A stretch of DNA of 64,000 nucleotides, from positions 186,001 through 250,000 of the forward strand of contig BLAL01000162.1 in the NCBI GenBank assembly GCA_015698045.1, written 5' to 3'. The notes beneath the pieces were generated by a model, which searched no databases, was not told the DNA's origin, and worked only from the letters and a program-made list of their open reading frames with translations. Every line of letters begins with the position of its first letter. Positions within the stretch are counted from its first letter, which is position 1. The stretch comes from Rhizophagus clarus (lineage: Eukaryota; Glomeromycota; Glomeromycetes; Glomerales; Glomeraceae). The translations under genes and the position numbers were made by a program. This document shows, one piece after another, positions 1 through 12,636 of this stretch.

Positions 1-731
1 CCAGTTTCAGTTTACGTAAAGTCTAAACTTACGATCGGGTTAATACGTAATTTATAAATTCAACTGTTTGTTACAAAAGGTATATATATATCTTGATTGA
101 ATGCTAATAGATTTTAGTAAATGAATCAAGGAATCTTATTTGGGTTCTAGAAATAGAAACTCGATGCAGATAGAATCAAAAGTGGTTGTAGAATTTTTCA
201 AATTATTCTTTAATAATTGCTAACCTTTTATATTTCAATTTGACATTTCTGATATATGGTACTTTTTAATTTAAAAAAGATTACTTACTCGTTAATTACG
301 GTAAATTATCCGAATTCTTCATTTGGAAAATGGCAGATATTTATTTGTATGACTATACTGCGCTTTCGTATAGAATACATCACCAAGATAAACTATTCTT
401 TATTTGCAAAATTGCTCGGCAATGTGCGTCATATTATATGTCATTCATATGCTCACTACAATCCTACATATTAAGATTGTTATTAAACGGGTCAACGAAT
501 CGTAGAATCAAAATTTGCGTCTGAAAAAAAAATTTTTTTTTTCATTCCTACTTTACCTTATCTGATCAATCTGATAATCAGAATAAATCTTTTTCTCGGA
601 TTATTGACCAGTCCTTCCCGCTTCAAGTTTTTTTTTTTTTTTTTTTTTTTTGACGCGAAAATTCCTCTTAAAACCTTTTTGTATACCTTTCTTTGTAAAA
701 AAAACTGTAAAATTTTCGTAAATCTACATAA
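1..731. other. AT-rich flank, no gene seen
   Basis: No protein-like reading frame or RNA gene is recognisable. There is a long T run near 630-650. Because the ornithine decarboxylase leader starts to the right, its promoter probably lies here, but no core element can be named. Confidence 0.5.
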
Positions 732-1053
732 GCCGTCCGTTATCTTCTTTTATTGTTATTATATTTTTTTTGTGGTTACTTTTCTCTACCTTTGGGCCTC
801 CAACCCTCTTTCCTAGCACTTTTCCCCATCAGGCGGAGAGGTGTCAGCACTTTCATCACGGAGCTACAAAAGCAAGTCGTTAAGTTAATTATCTTCCGGG
901 GTCACCAGGTAAAAATATGTTGTTATATTTTATTTAAATTTTAATAAATCAACAATGCTGAAAATTTTGATAATTTATGTACAAACTAACATTGTATCTT
1001 TTCTTTCTTATTTATATTATTTATAGCGATCTCCTCCCTGGCAGGTAGCGTGA
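732..1053 (+). promoter_or_regulatory. Spliced AUG-less uORF of ornithine decarboxylase ending in PPW
   Basis: A reading frame opens after a stop at 729-731, runs to 908, crosses an intron at 909-1026 (CAG|GTAAAA donor, CTAAC branch-like site, TTATAG acceptor) and ends at TGA 1051-1053. The spliced end reads [17 protein letters not shown]. It contains no in-frame ATG. The stop lies 20 nt before the decarboxylase ATG. Conserved uORFs with non-AUG starts are known in mRNAs of ornithine decarboxylase homologs, and a Pro-Pro-Trp motif near the end of the antizyme-inhibitor uORF is known to stall ribosomes in a polyamine-dependent way. By inference this one senses polyamines and represses the main ORF. 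Possible in-frame start codons include TTG 753, a second TTG in the sequence PLGL, and ATC or ACG codons further on; the true start and the 5' end of the mRNA are not visible. Confidence 0.7.
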
Positions 1054-1073
1054 AAGGATCGTTGATCGGTAGG

Positions 1074-2895
1074 ATGAAGGGGCCTACGAATAAGCTTAAT
1101 ATTAAAAACAAGTCTACACCACCTATTAGCATGTTATCAGTTGAAGAAGTCTTGAAATCTCAGATATTGTCAAACAATTATGAGAATGAAAATAATGATG
1201 CTTTTTTTGTCGCAGACCTTGGCGAAATTTATCGTCAACATCTTCGCTGGAAAACTCATTTACCTCGAGTTGAGCCGTTTTATGGTAAATTAAAATGAAT
1301 AAATTGTAATGTCAGATTTTATTACTATATTTTTAACTTTGAGAATAATTTTATTCACATTTCCTAATTTTGTATCGAGTAGCAGTCAAATGCAATGGAG
1401 ATCCTATGTTGCTCAGACTGTTGGCTGCCCTAGGAACAGGATTTGATTGTGCTAGCAAACACGAAATTCAAACTGTTCTTGATATGGGTGTCAGTCCATC
1501 TAACATTATCTATGCTAATCCATGTAAACAGGGGTCGTTTATACGATTCGCTGCTGAACATGATGTCAAAATGATAACTTTTGATAATGTAGATGAACTA
1601 TATAAAGTCAAACGTTTATTTCCCAAGGCTCAACTGGTCATCCGCATTCTTGCTGATGATTCTAAAGCTCTGATAAAGCTAGGAGCTAAATTTGGTGCTT
1701 CTTTAGATGATACGGGTTTTCTTCTAAAGACTGCTCTCGAATTAGATTTAAACGTTATCGGCGTTAGGTAAATATCTGTGAATAACAGTATACATGTGAT
1801 TGGCTGAAAAACTGCGCAGCAATTTTAGAGTTGCGGTTGTGCAACTAATATCCATATATTTAATTTTGCGGCTATACAATCATTGAGGTTGTGTTGTTAC
1901 GTACAGCATTTTTGTATTAGTACAACACAACATACAACGTCGTTACTCATGTTGCAACATTGCACGAGTTAAATGACACAACCGCAAGCTTGGGTTTTAA
2001 CAGGCCAACTATAATTCTAAACATTTATAATATATACGCAAAATTAACAATCTTTTTTTTTTTTCTTTTTGTTAATAGCTTTCATGTTGGTAGTGGTTGT
2101 TATGACGAAACCTCTTATATTGATGCTATTCGTAGGGCTAGATTTGTATTCAATCAAGCGTCAGAATTGGGTTTTGACTTTCATTTGCTTGACGTTGGAG
2201 GTGGATTTTCCTTCTCGCACAAAAGTGAAGAAGGAATCACCTTTGAAAAAATAGCAGCCGTACTTGGACCTGCTATTGATAAGCACTTTCCTCCCAATAT
2301 TCGCGTTATTGCTGAGCCTGGACGTTATTACGCGGCTCCAGCATTCACTATTGCTACTCACGTTATCGCTAAAAGAATAGCTTGTAGAGATACTGAAAGA
2401 GAGTATGTGCCAAGTATGAATGCTGACCAAAATAATAAGTTAGCAACTGGGGATGACCATCCGACATTTATGTGTAAGAATAATTTTTATAATATTTGGC
2501 TCTGTTTTCTTTTTGTGAAAGATTCTAATAATTTTTTTATTTATTTATTAGACTACATTAATGATGGCTTGTACGGCTCTTTCAATTGCATTCTTTATGA
2601 TCATCAGCTTGTTACTCCTAAAGTTCTGACGAAAAGAGGAAGCTTCTTGTTTGGCGAAGTCTTAGACGAGCCCGAATATAACTGCTATATTTGGGGCCCA
2701 ACTTGCGATTCCATTGATTGCGTTACCAAAAATGGAAGCCTTCCTGAATTGTTTCTTGGTGATTGGTTGTATTTCGAAGATATGGGGGCTTATACTATTG
2801 CAGCTGCTACAAAGTTCAATGGATTTAAAAGAACCGAAGTCATTTATACTACCACTGACCCCCGTGTTCTTGATTATCTCTACGATGTTACTTGA
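1074..2895 (+). CDS. Ornithine decarboxylase, 4 coding exons
   Basis: It decarboxylates ornithine to putrescine, the first step of polyamine synthesis, and is a cytosolic PLP enzyme of fold type III. Coding exons are 1074-1284, 1383-1767, 2079-2473 and 2552-2895, which join in phase to 444 residues, a usual length for the family. Diagnostic motifs are present: FYAVKCN with the PLP lysine near residue 73, formed across the first coding splice; SFHVGSGC, also formed across a splice; AEPGRYY, which binds PLP phosphate; [12 protein letters not shown]; and WGPTCDSID with the catalytic cysteine near residue 382. The third intron is longer (311 bp). ATG 1074 is chosen over GTG 1050 because the upstream frame is the uORF. 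Regulation by the AUG-less uORF is likely. All key residues are present, so the gene looks functional. Confidence 0.95.
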
Positions 2896-3226
2896 TTATT
2901 TATGATAATTTATAAATTATATCGATATATACAAAACGGATTTACCATTAAAATATTTAGTATACTAAAAAATATAATTTTCATTTCATTTCTTCCTTTT
3001 TTTGCTTTTATAAAAAAAATATAGATATAATTTTAAATAAAGAAGTTAGAAAAGTATTATAATATTCTTATTTCCTGATCATAGATGAAAACAAGTATTT
3101 AATACTTCTGCGAGGCATTCGTTTCTGAAATGTCAAGTTTTAGCAGACATAAATCACTTGACAATATCACTCACTATAATAAGCAAAGCAACCGGTTGTA
3201 GTGGGCTCAAACTCGGACAATATATC

Positions 3227-3258
<32 letters not shown>

Positions 3259-3408
3259 ATAAAAAAAGGATTTATAGCACCTTAAATACAAAAAAAAAAC
3301 CATATATTGACAATATATAATTTATAATTAATCAATAATTAAAAAGAAGCATCTTTATTGAATACAGAATATTTTTCAATAAATGTATTAGCAAACGCCA
3401 CAAGTAAA
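2896..3408. other. Convergent 3' intergenic region
   Basis: AT-rich sequence between the ends of two converging genes, with a T run near 3226-3252 followed by A runs. No further gene is seen. Confidence 0.5.
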
Positions 3409-5768
3409 TTATTTTTCTAAATTCTGAACATGATAGACTTCAGCCAATTTTAAAACATTCTCTCGTGTCACTTTACTGGCACCATTTTGAGTGTCCTTGA
3501 ATGATTCGGTTAGAGCTTTGAACAATACTTCCAGAACTTAAAATTGTAAAAAATTTTAAAATTAATGGATAATAAATAGAAGAGTATTGTTAACATGATA
3601 AAAATTCTTATTACCTTTTTTATCTTCTTTTCCAAGGAGCCCTATTACTAAATTAGATCTCTTAACACGGCTTAAATAATATAGAACGTCATAGATGTCG
3701 TTGACTGTATCATGTCTAAAAATTAAATAGTTTAAATTCATACCAACATACAATCAACATATTATTTGTTATTCAAGAAAATAGTGATACATACAATAAA
3801 TAGAAATCTTTCAAAATAATTAAAATTCGAGATATATAATCGGCATCAAGAAGATTAGATAAAAGATTTGGATAAGAAGAAGGTGGGATAATCTAAAGGC
3901 ACATTATGTTAATAATTATCGATGATTAATTTTAATTTATAAATTAAGTTGCCTCTAACCTTTATATAGCGATATAAATCCTCGTCACTTCGCTGAATTC
4001 CCCAATCACGTTCAAATTCAATTACATTTATTGGTGCCCTAAAAGTAAGCTTTTCTGAAAGAACTAATGAATTTTTGATTGGTTTGTTCTTCATCAAGAA
4101 AAGAAAAGAAATTTAATTATTAAGCAATTAGTGAATAGCAATTCTGTAATATATATTCCGCACCTCGTTATCTTTCATTGGATCCGTTTTATTTAACTCG
4201 TCCTCATCGAAGTTAACTTCCTCAATAGATAATCGACGTCGAGGAACAGGAACCTCATTAGTCTGAACTGTATCTGTTTTCGTTGGAGTGGCCTAATATA
4301 TTATCAAACTAAATGAGTTTAACCATACAATAAATAATAATAATAAATTTATTTAACATTAATAAATCTATTATTACCGATTCGATAGCGTTTAATACTT
4401 TATCTAGTTCTTCTTTTACTGACTTATCGTTAGGTTCTAAACGTAATGCATCCTGAAGGTCTAAAATCAATCACATAAATTACGACAAATTAATCATTAA
4501 AAATAAAGATCATATGTAAAAATAATAAATACATATATTTACCTTTTTTGGCCTCCTCCAATTTACCCAACTCTCTCCTTGCAATACCTCTTCTCCAAAG
4601 AGCTTTAGGATTATCCGGATGTAATATTAATCCGCGAGTACAATCATTTTCAGCATGTTCCCATCTAAATTTACATCCAAAAAATTATTTTGTCTGTAAA
4701 ATATTAGCAATATAAATTAAAATGAATCCACCCACTTCTGCAGCTTCAAATAAGCCATTGCTCGATTGATGACATAAACCGCCTCTTTAGGATCCAATTC
4801 CATAGCTTTCCCATAATGAACAATCGCCTTCGAATAGTTTCCCTTTTTAAAGGACGCGTTCCCCTAAAATCATAAATATATTTCCACAGATTAAAAGTCG
4901 GGACGAAAGAGAATCTTGTTCTTAATATCATATCAAACATGTCCTAATAAGTGTCAAAATTAAACACTCTTTTTAAGACAAAAGTGATAATGTGGGTTCC
5001 CCCACCGTCTCTTTCTCCTGAAAAGCCTGTTCCAATCTAACGGTCTTCTTTCCTTTACGATCAGGTTGACGTTGTTTCGACATCGATGTAGGTTTATTAG
5101 ATGATGTTAAAGGGATATTTGTTTGTTGTTGATCTTTATCAGATTTCACAACTGATTCAACTTTAGCAGGAATCTCTTCGTCTGATTCCTCTAAAGCTTT
5201 ATCCTGTTGATCCAATTGTACGTTGGTTAATTTAAAGTTTATCGCACTTAAAGTTTCATCACATTGATAAAAGATCATATTATATTTACCACGTCAAACT
5301 TATCCCAGGATTGATAATCAAAGGCTTTTATTCTTTCAGATTCCTTTTTACTAATATCCTTTGTTTTAGACTTTGTAACTTTTGAAATCTTCTCGGGTAA
5401 CACGGGCACTATTGTGGGGTTTTGTGCTGCGCCAAACAATATTTCACCACCAGGTCTAATTGAAGGATAGGTCTTTTATATAAGATATTAAGTTTATTTA
5501 TATATATATATATATATTTTAAAAAAAAAAGAAAAGAAAAAAGACAAATGTTAAATAAACATTAGGAATTCTTCCAAGCCAATACAATATAACATTTGCA
5601 AATTTTTATAACGAGGAGTTACTTTCTATAACTCACCAAGGTTGTTAAAGAATCGTCTTTAGAAAGGTTTTTTTCTTGTTCTTTTATTTTCTTTTCCCAC
5701 TTGTATAGATTTTGAACGTACTGTCGATATTCCTCAGAAGTTTCTTTTTTTTGTTTCTGAGAGGCCAT
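3409..5768 (-). CDS. RPAP3-like TPR co-chaperone (R2TP complex), 11 exons
   Basis: RPAP3 family proteins tether HSP90 to the RUVBL1/2-PIH1 (R2TP) machinery that assembles RNA polymerase II, snoRNPs and PIKK kinases. Exons (minus strand) are 5768-5637, 5472-5290, 5203-5006, 4863-4736, 4664-4543, 4460-4378, 4292-4164, 4088-3960, 3892-3795, 3715-3615 and 3536-3409; phases agree and give 476 residues. The N-terminus carries the family sequence DYQSWDKFDVDKA, completed across the second intron. A TPR block follows from about residue 170 (EKETGNASFKKGNYSKAI, RAMAYLKLQKWEHAENDCT, NPKALWRRGIARRELG). Then come a charged linker and an RPAP3 C-terminal domain starting at FERDWG. Animal RPAP3 has two TPR blocks, whereas this one has one, so it is shorter. 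Introns are 53-180 bp with GT-AG ends. Start ATG 5768 opens the conserved N-terminal helix. Confidence 0.88.
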
Positions 5769-6455
5769 TTATAATGACTCATGTTTATCATAAATTTTTT
5801 TTTTTTAATATATCTTATTTGGTTCGAAACACAGACACTCATTTGACATTGTGACGTAATTTCCGCTTTATCATAAACATCATAATAAACACCTACTAAT
5901 ATATCTTCTAGAAGTTAAATCAACAAATTATTATCATTTTTTTTTTTCTCTGTTTTTTCTTTTTTTATATAAAATAAACATTAACTATCAACTTGTTTTA
6001 AAAGAGATGATCTATTTTTCTCATTGATATTTTTTTAAAATTTTTTTTTTTTTTTTTTTCAAGTTACACTTTAAAAAAATGAATTATTAAGAATTCCTTT
6101 TATATATTCTTTCTTATTAGTCTTCCATCATTCTTTTTTTCCTTTCTTTTTTTTTTTTTTTTTTAAAAAAAAATATTACGTAAAAATATGTTGTGCCGAT
6201 CTATATGAATTGAATTACGGTTCATATCATTTTTTTTTATGAACAATATTACTTTTTTAAAATTCAATAAATTTTTTTTTTTTCCAATTTCGATCCGGTT
6301 CTTTTTTTTTTTCATTGTGGTTCATATACCATCAATATATATTTCATGTTAAAAAAATTCATCCATTTGATAATGATATACTTAAATAAAATAAATACAA
6401 TTTTCTCTCTCATATTCTATAATGATTTATAATTGATAATGAATTTTTTTTTGAA
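5769..6455. other. Upstream region of the RPAP3-like gene
   Basis: Poly-T and poly-A tracts dominate (for example 6039-6059 and 6146-6164). It should contain the RPAP3-like promoter and the 3' untranslated region of the Arg/Gly-rich gene. No other gene is seen. Confidence 0.45.
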
Positions 6456-6962
6456 CTAACTCTCTTCTCTCCTAATTCTTGGACTATATCCTCTTGGACC
6501 TCTTGGGATACCTCTTCCACGTATGCCTCTACCACCTCTCATCCCTCTCATAGGGATACCTCTTCCTCTAAAACCAATATCAGCTCTTAAACTTCTTTCT
6601 CTTCGACCTAATTCACTATATGGAATACTTCTCCAATCTCTAATATCTCTCCCTCTAATTCCTAAATATTCACCTCTAGCGCCACCTCTTCCACCTCTTA
6701 GGCTAACATTCTCTCTTAAACTCCTCCCTCTCATACTATATTCTCTCCAACTTTCCCTTGTATTCCGTGTAATTCTTGACGCACCTCTCATACCACCTCT
6801 AACTACTCTTTCAGGTGGTCCTGGATATCTTCGAGGTCTAAATAATCTTTCTCTGTCGTATCTATCGTGACCATTAATTGGTCTAATAGGTGGTCTCATA
6901 GGTCTCATTGGTTCTTCTGAAGGTGAATACATAAAATTTTTGGGTATTTTCTTATTATACAT
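6456..6962 (-). CDS. Arg/Gly-rich (RGG) small protein
   Basis: The frame encodes 168 residues when started at ATG 6962; a longer in-frame extension to 7037 consists of Phe and Lys runs from T/A tracts and is probably untranslated leader. The protein is disordered and very rich in Arg and Gly, with repeated RGG, RGR and MRGG units (RGGMRG, LRGGRGGARG, GFRGRGIPMRGMRGGRGIRG). Early residues include a Pro/Arg stretch MRPMRPPIRPI. No folded domain is seen. RGG tracts are commonly RNA-binding and arginine-methylated and can drive condensation, so an RNA-related role is a reasonable inference but not shown. No close family is recognised. The base composition is far less AT-rich than the flanks, which supports real coding. 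Confidence 0.65.
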   Translation of the reverse strand: MYNKKIPKNFMYSPSEEPMRPMRPPIRPINGHDRYDRERLFRPRRYPGPPERVVRGGMRGASRITRNTRESWREYSMRGRSLRENVSLRGGRGGARGEYLGIRGRDIRDWRSIPYSELGRRERSLRADIGFRGRGIPMRGMRGGRGIRGRGIPRGPRGYSPRIRREES

Positions 6963-7561
6963 TTTTTTTTTTCTCAATACTTTTTTTTTCTTCAACACAA
7001 AAAAAAAAAAAAAAAAATATCGAATTTTTTTTTTCAAAGATTTTTTGGTAAAGAATGTCCTGATTTCTGGTGGCTAAGGATTTCTTCTATTTTTATAGCT
7101 TAGCTGAACAAGATCATTACACTAAAACTGATGAAATTTCCGAAACTCCGGTGTAACATCACTTACCTTATATGGGCTGGGCTGGAAATTCTCATAATCG
7201 GTACCGTCATATTATCCAAGACAAAGCCATTTAAAAAAAAGCAATTTTTTTTTTTTTTTGTTATATATATATTTATTTGTTTATTTTACAAATTTTAATT
7301 CCTTTGATCCTCCTCAAATATATGCTATATAATTTTCATAATTTTACATTAAACATCTTAATAATTATATAACTAATATGCCAAGGCCAAAAAAAAAAGA
7401 AAGAAATAGAAGAGATTTTTACTGTTCGATAAAAATTTTTTTTTTTTTTGATTATTGAATTGTTAATGAATATCTGAAAAATATCTACAAATTTTTTTTT
7501 TTTTTGTTGTTGTTGTTGTGTGATTTTTAATTGAACTTGATGTTGATTGTTTAACCAGTTG
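6963..7561. other. AT-rich intergenic region
   Basis: Homopolymer runs and short open frames made of Phe, Lys and Gln repeats. It should hold the leader of the RGG gene and the 3' end of the PRELI gene. Nothing else is supported. Confidence 0.45.
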
Positions 7562-8414
7562 TTAAACACTAGTAAAGAAGCCTCTACCACGTTTCTCTCG
7601 AATCATTTCTAAAACGTGCGACATACCCTTTCGACTCTATCAATAAGAATTTCGTAAACAAAAAATTGTATAAAAAAAAAAAAAAAAAAAAAAATAAATA
7701 AATAAATAAATAAACCATACCTTCATAGTGTTATCAGCAAATTTCTTAATTCCGAAAAGTTCAACACGATCCTTCAATCCCCATCCAAAGTTACTAATAA
7801 TTTTGGCTTCAGTTTTAACTTGAGTAAATTCATGATTGTTAGGATCTACACGATACGTTTGCCATTCTTCAACTTGCATCGCTCGAGCGTGATTTATATT
7901 TTTTGTAAGAGTAATCATTGTTTTACTCTCAGGATCAATCATAGACTCTTCAATAATGCATGCTTCAGGATTCCTAATTAGCTAATAATAGAAAGGAATA
8001 AAAATGAATCCTTAGTCACGCTCTAAAAAAACGCAAATTTCATTAACTCATAACATAATTAAACCAATTCATCTCATAAATCTAAAAAATCTCTTTTTTA
8101 ATCAAACCATCATTCTAAAGGAACTCACCGTTCTTCCCCACTTCGGTAAGACACCACGTTTCAATATCAACCTTGTTGTTCTTAATATACCTGTATTGGG
8201 ATCAACGTATCTATCAATCACGTCAACGCTTTCAACGTGCGAAGCAAAAGGATTAGGGTAGCGTAACCAAAAAGCTAATGTTACGCAGTCCCAATTATAT
8301 CTACCGATGTAAAAAAAAAAATAACATTATAAAATGTTTATTTTCTGAAAATAAAAGAATGTTAATTAAAAATACTCACTCGTATTTGAAAGTATGTTGA
8401 AAGAATTTTACCAT
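7562..8414 (-). CDS. PRELI/Ups1-type intermembrane-space phospholipid transfer protein
   Basis: PRELI/MSF1-domain proteins (yeast Ups1-Ups3, animal PRELID1-3) pair with Mdm35/TRIAP1 in the mitochondrial intermembrane space and shuttle phosphatidic acid or phosphatidylserine, feeding cardiolipin or phosphatidylethanolamine synthesis. Four exons (minus strand), 8414-8380, 8300-8129, 7981-7721 and 7636-7562, join in phase to 180 residues, close to the usual length. Family landmarks are an N-terminal strand before NWDCVTLAFWLRYPNP, SVDVIDRYVDPNTGILRTTRL, LPKWGRTLIRNPEACIIEES, MIDPESKTM, a central TKNINHARAMQVEEW and a C-terminal helix KGMSHVLEMIREKRG. The RTTRL and VEEW segments resemble the Ups1/PRELID1 branch more than Ups2, so phosphatidic acid transfer is the better guess. 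The second splice uses the first of two nearby AGs (TTATTAG|CTAATTAG), the only one that keeps frame. Confidence 0.88.
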
Positions 8415-11400
8415 TGTTGAGAATTAGAACGTATAAAATTATTATTTTTTATATAAATGTTTAAATATTTTTTTAAAAAAAAATTTTTTCATAAACTGCA
8501 AATTAAAAAAAAAATTTCGAAAGTCTACATAACATGTAAAGAAAATAAACAAGAGAAAAAAGATTCCAGTTTAAATTATGACCAAGTGTTATATATTTCA
8601 AAATAAATTTTATAAATTAGTCACGAGAGAAAAAAAAAAATTTTTTTTCTTATTAATGTTTAATTCGTATAAAGTTAGATCAGATGACGTACGTTATCAA
8701 ATTTATTTACAAGCGACGAAAAGAAAAAGAAAAAGAAAAGATTACATCTTTCGATAAGAAAAAAAAAAAAAAAATTTTTTTTTTTTTTTTTTGGACTATC
8801 AGATAATTTAAACATCAAACTGTTGATCAAAAAAAATATTTGTATCATTTTCCGATAAGATAATGTTGTACTATGAAGGTATTGAACCTTATTTAAATTA
8901 TGACTATGTTCCCCACAAATATTATGCTTTATATTTTAAAAACTTTATATATTATTTATCTTAATTATTTTCCACAGTCAGAAAATTTAGATTACTTAAT
9001 CAAAACAATGCCACAAAAATTTATTTCATATAAAAGTACCTGAAAGAATTTTTCTTTTAGCCCGTCAAAAAAAAAAAACTTTTTTCAATTCAGAAATTTA
9101 CAGCTCAATTTTTGTCCAAGTGGAGTCACTAAAATAATTTATTCGGTAAAAAGTATGCATTAAAATGCTGATCCCCTCTATTCATTAGATTTGCGACGCA
9201 CCTTATCACTCATTCTTTAAGTTTCAATTAAATGAAATAGATCGAATCCTGATATCACCTGATCTCTTGGATTAAAGCAAATTATCGATTATTGGGTGAG
9301 ATTTCCTTTGATACAAGTTATTAAGCAAGTGAAAATAAGAAAATAAGGTAAGATTTATTCTTTTGGTCTTTATATGGTATAGGGTTGCCATATTAAGCCA
9401 CCGGGAACAACGCCGTTATCGCAAAAGCACGATTTTGAACTCGGTATATTGATATTCCATATACCGATATAATTCCGTATATGAGAGTAAATATCGGCAT
9501 AATTTTCTCATATTGTCATATCAGATTCCGTATATTAGATATGAATTCATTTTTTTTTTCCCATTATTTATATGAGAGCAATGGTGGCTATGGACATATA
9601 AAGACTCCATCAATTGGACTATAAACAGTAAATATAGGTATGACATATTGTCATATCATACAGACGCTGTAAATAAATATAAAGCGTTTTTTAATGGTAA
9701 ATGTATAAAAGTAACCATTACAAAGAAAAGAACCTTCTTGAAGCTGCAATGCTGCATCATACCAAGAGCCCTGATGGACAATCGAGAAAAAGCACCTTGG
9801 TAATCCACAAAAATTGAGTGGTGGACTATTCTTTTGCATAATTAAAGTTTTTTCGTATAATTAAATACAAAAGAAGTTCCTAGCTCAGTCCCCTAGTCCT
9901 TATTCAAATTCACCAATGTTCCCTTATATGGATTTGTAGTTCGTTCCGCTAAATTACATCATCATCTACTTCATCGGCTACTTTATAATATGATCTGGAA
10001 TTTTCGGTAACAATACTTTGGAGGATAATTCGGTGAATTTTGTAGTTTTTGTTTCTCATCTATTGGAAAAGAATTTTTCCGTGAAAAACATCCATAATAA
10101 TTACATCATTAGATTGTTGATACTTCACAATTACGTAATTACTTTCATCGACAAAATAAATAAATCTTGCCTACCGGTATGTGGTTTAGATTTCAAAACG
10201 AATTAATCGATAAATCGTTTTGGATACAAAGCAAATACCAATTTAAAAAAAAAAAAAAAAAAAAAAAAATTTTTTCTGAAACAATATCAAATATTGCATT
10301 TATGTAACAAATCAAACTTTATTAATAATAATGATAACAATGCAGAAATAAAAAACCGCTTAATTGACTTCCACGGATGAAAGGAAAAAAAGAGACAAAA
10401 ATAATTTAGCATTTCAAATTTTAAAAATATTTATTAGTCTATCATTTGTTAATTATATGTATGAATAAATGAATGGTGCAAACCATTTCTATAATTAACT
10501 AATAAAGTTTTGATTTTGATTTGCAACGTTACAAGTAATAATGACAATCCAACACATGATTTCAAGCATTACATTGGATCCGCAATGCGTACTACACCAC
10601 CTCAATAATAATAAATACGCGAATAAAGAGAAATAAAAATGTAAAAGAAAATAACAAAATCATAACTTCTATCCATAAATAGAAATATAATTTTATTTTA
10701 CAAGAACTTCTTTTATATGTGTACACAATAAGTCAAAGAAATTTCTTTGTGTGTCTTAGAAAGGTTGAATAAATACATTTATATATTTAGTAAAATATTT
10801 TGGCGTTTCGGATCTCGGCTATTTCGGGTTTATTACCAATGGTATTATTAGGGAAGCTAACCCTTTTCTATGATTCAATAATAATCTTAATTTCACCAAT
10901 AGTTAAAGTGTTAAACCATTTAATGTCAAGTAAAGTATAAGTAAGGATCATTTAAAAAATCACGTGTTCTAATAAAACGTTCATGACGATCGACAAAAGA
11001 AGGTTTTTAATTGGTTTGCTTTTTTATTTTGGAAACATAGAACGTGCCTTATATTTTTTGCACGCAATACCACGTTCAAACTATAACTCTTTTTAAGGGG
11101 GCATAGGTCGCATAGCGCGTAAAAATAGTGCATCAACGTATTATTGGAACTCCAAAAAAATATTGGGGGAGGGAGGGGTTCTGTTTTAACACACAAAATA
11201 TTTTTTTTTTTTCAAATGCAGAGTAACAACAAAAAATTTATAAGAATAACAAAGAAAATTGAAATTTTCAAAACCAAAACAAATTGATCAAATGACTTTC
11301 TTCTTAATTAAATATTTGCATATGTTGTTTATTTATTAGATCAAAAGAGTGAATTATATCTTGAACAAGATAATTTTGATCTTTTATTTCATTTTCTATA

Positions 11401-11937
11401 AAAATTTTCTTTATTGAAGATTATCTAAAAACTTTCACTAATATAGGACCAAAAATCCATGGATTTCCAATTAAAGGAATTTTGATAAGATAAGATTGTT
11501 TTCAATCATGACAATCAAAGATAAGAAAAAAAAAAAAAAGAATGAATTTTTTTTTGTATCGGTTTAACGCCTTATACATATATATACAATTTTAAAATGG
11601 TGCTTATTAATATAACATATAATAACAACTTTTTAAAAATGCACTTTTTTAAAAAAACGAACTTCTGATTACAGTTAAAATGATGATGTCAAAAACGAAT
11701 AGGTCATATGCACATTACATATTTAATGTCATATAATAAAATATACTAGAACTTACTATACATTATATACATTAACCCCGTTGTCCTACATTACAACCAT
11801 TACAACATATAGCCACATGACATATATATATACGCCCGTTGTTATATATATACATATAAAACTACATAAAAATCCGTGTCCCAGTTTTATTACAAGTTTA
11901 TATTGTGTTCATAATTATCATCATCATCTTGACAGAA

Positions 11938-11973
<36 letters not shown>

Positions 11974-12189
11974 AACCACACATAATTTTTTTTTAGTACC
12001 ACTTCTTATTACCCCACTACCCCAATATTATCTAAATAACAATTTTTAACATAAATAAGCTTCATTTCCTTTTTACTTTGCTCGCCCAAAAAAAAAAACA
12101 TTTGAAAATCACTTTTCTTTAGTCCGTCTTTCCACTTTATCCTAATAAAAATCATACATCATAAAACAAAAATTATAAAAAACTTAACT
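8415..12189. other. 3.8 kb AT-rich region without a recognisable gene
   Basis: Both strands contain only short open frames, many built on homopolymers. Around 9380-9560 there are several imperfect copies of CCGTATAT/ATATCGG-like words, a possible decayed repeat. A T run at 11940-11972 lies upstream of the next gene. No tRNA-like cloverleaf or conserved protein segment was found. Confidence 0.45.
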
Positions 12190-12636
12190 ATGCCATCACG
12201 TTATGTTTATATTCCAATTTTATTCGTTTGTGCGCCACTCATTATTAGCGTTGTAGGAACTTTTACACTACTCGCGGTATTGACTTCTTCCTTGGCTCTA
12301 TTTGTTATATCGATCCGCTTAGGATTCCTTGCCATGGAATTTTCTGGTGGCTTCGTGTTTGATTTTATAAAATGGGGCGTAGCTAAATTCACAGTTGACA
12401 ACCCTCATCAACAAAAGAATAAGAAAGATACAAAGGTTACTATTAAAGACCCTATTCATCATAAACAAAAGAAATATATAAAATCTTCAATGACTTCTTT
12501 TTCAACGAAAACGAAAAAGTTTTATAATTCTAATGGATCTGGAAATAATTTCGTTAGTAATGATGATTATTTTATGGTGTCCATGATTAATAATAAGAGA
12601 CCGAACGGAAGGAGGGCTAGAAGTGATTATATATAA
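12190..12636 (+). CDS. Small membrane protein, unknown family
   Basis: A single-exon frame encodes 148 residues from ATG 12190. Residues about 6-60 form two or three consecutive hydrophobic segments (IPILFVCAPLIISVV, TLLAVLTSSLALFVISI, then LGFLAMEFSGGFVFDFI), long enough for a membrane hairpin. The remainder (about 70-148) is basic, rich in Lys, Asn and Ser, and likely disordered (HHKQKKYIKSS, RRARSDYI at the end). There is no clear cleavable signal peptide. A hydrophobic hairpin followed by a basic tail is seen in ER and lipid-droplet hairpin proteins, but no specific homology could be recognised. Better base composition than its flanks supports a real gene. An upstream exon cannot be excluded. 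Confidence 0.6.
   Translation: MPSRYVYIPILFVCAPLIISVVGTFTLLAVLTSSLALFVISIRLGFLAMEFSGGFVFDFIKWGVAKFTVDNPHQQKNKKDTKVTIKDPIHHKQKKYIKSSMTSFSTKTKKFYNSNGSGNNFVSNDDYFMVSMINNKRPNGRRARSDYI

Noticed and set aside
604..816. Phe-rich small proteins from T runs (also near 11940, 12940, 14950)
   Set aside because: They are translations of homopolymer tracts, with no conserved sequence.
9651..9839. 62-aa minus-strand frame with a compact look (GSWYDAALQLQEGSF)
   Set aside because: No start context, splice partner or family could be found; too little to call a gene.
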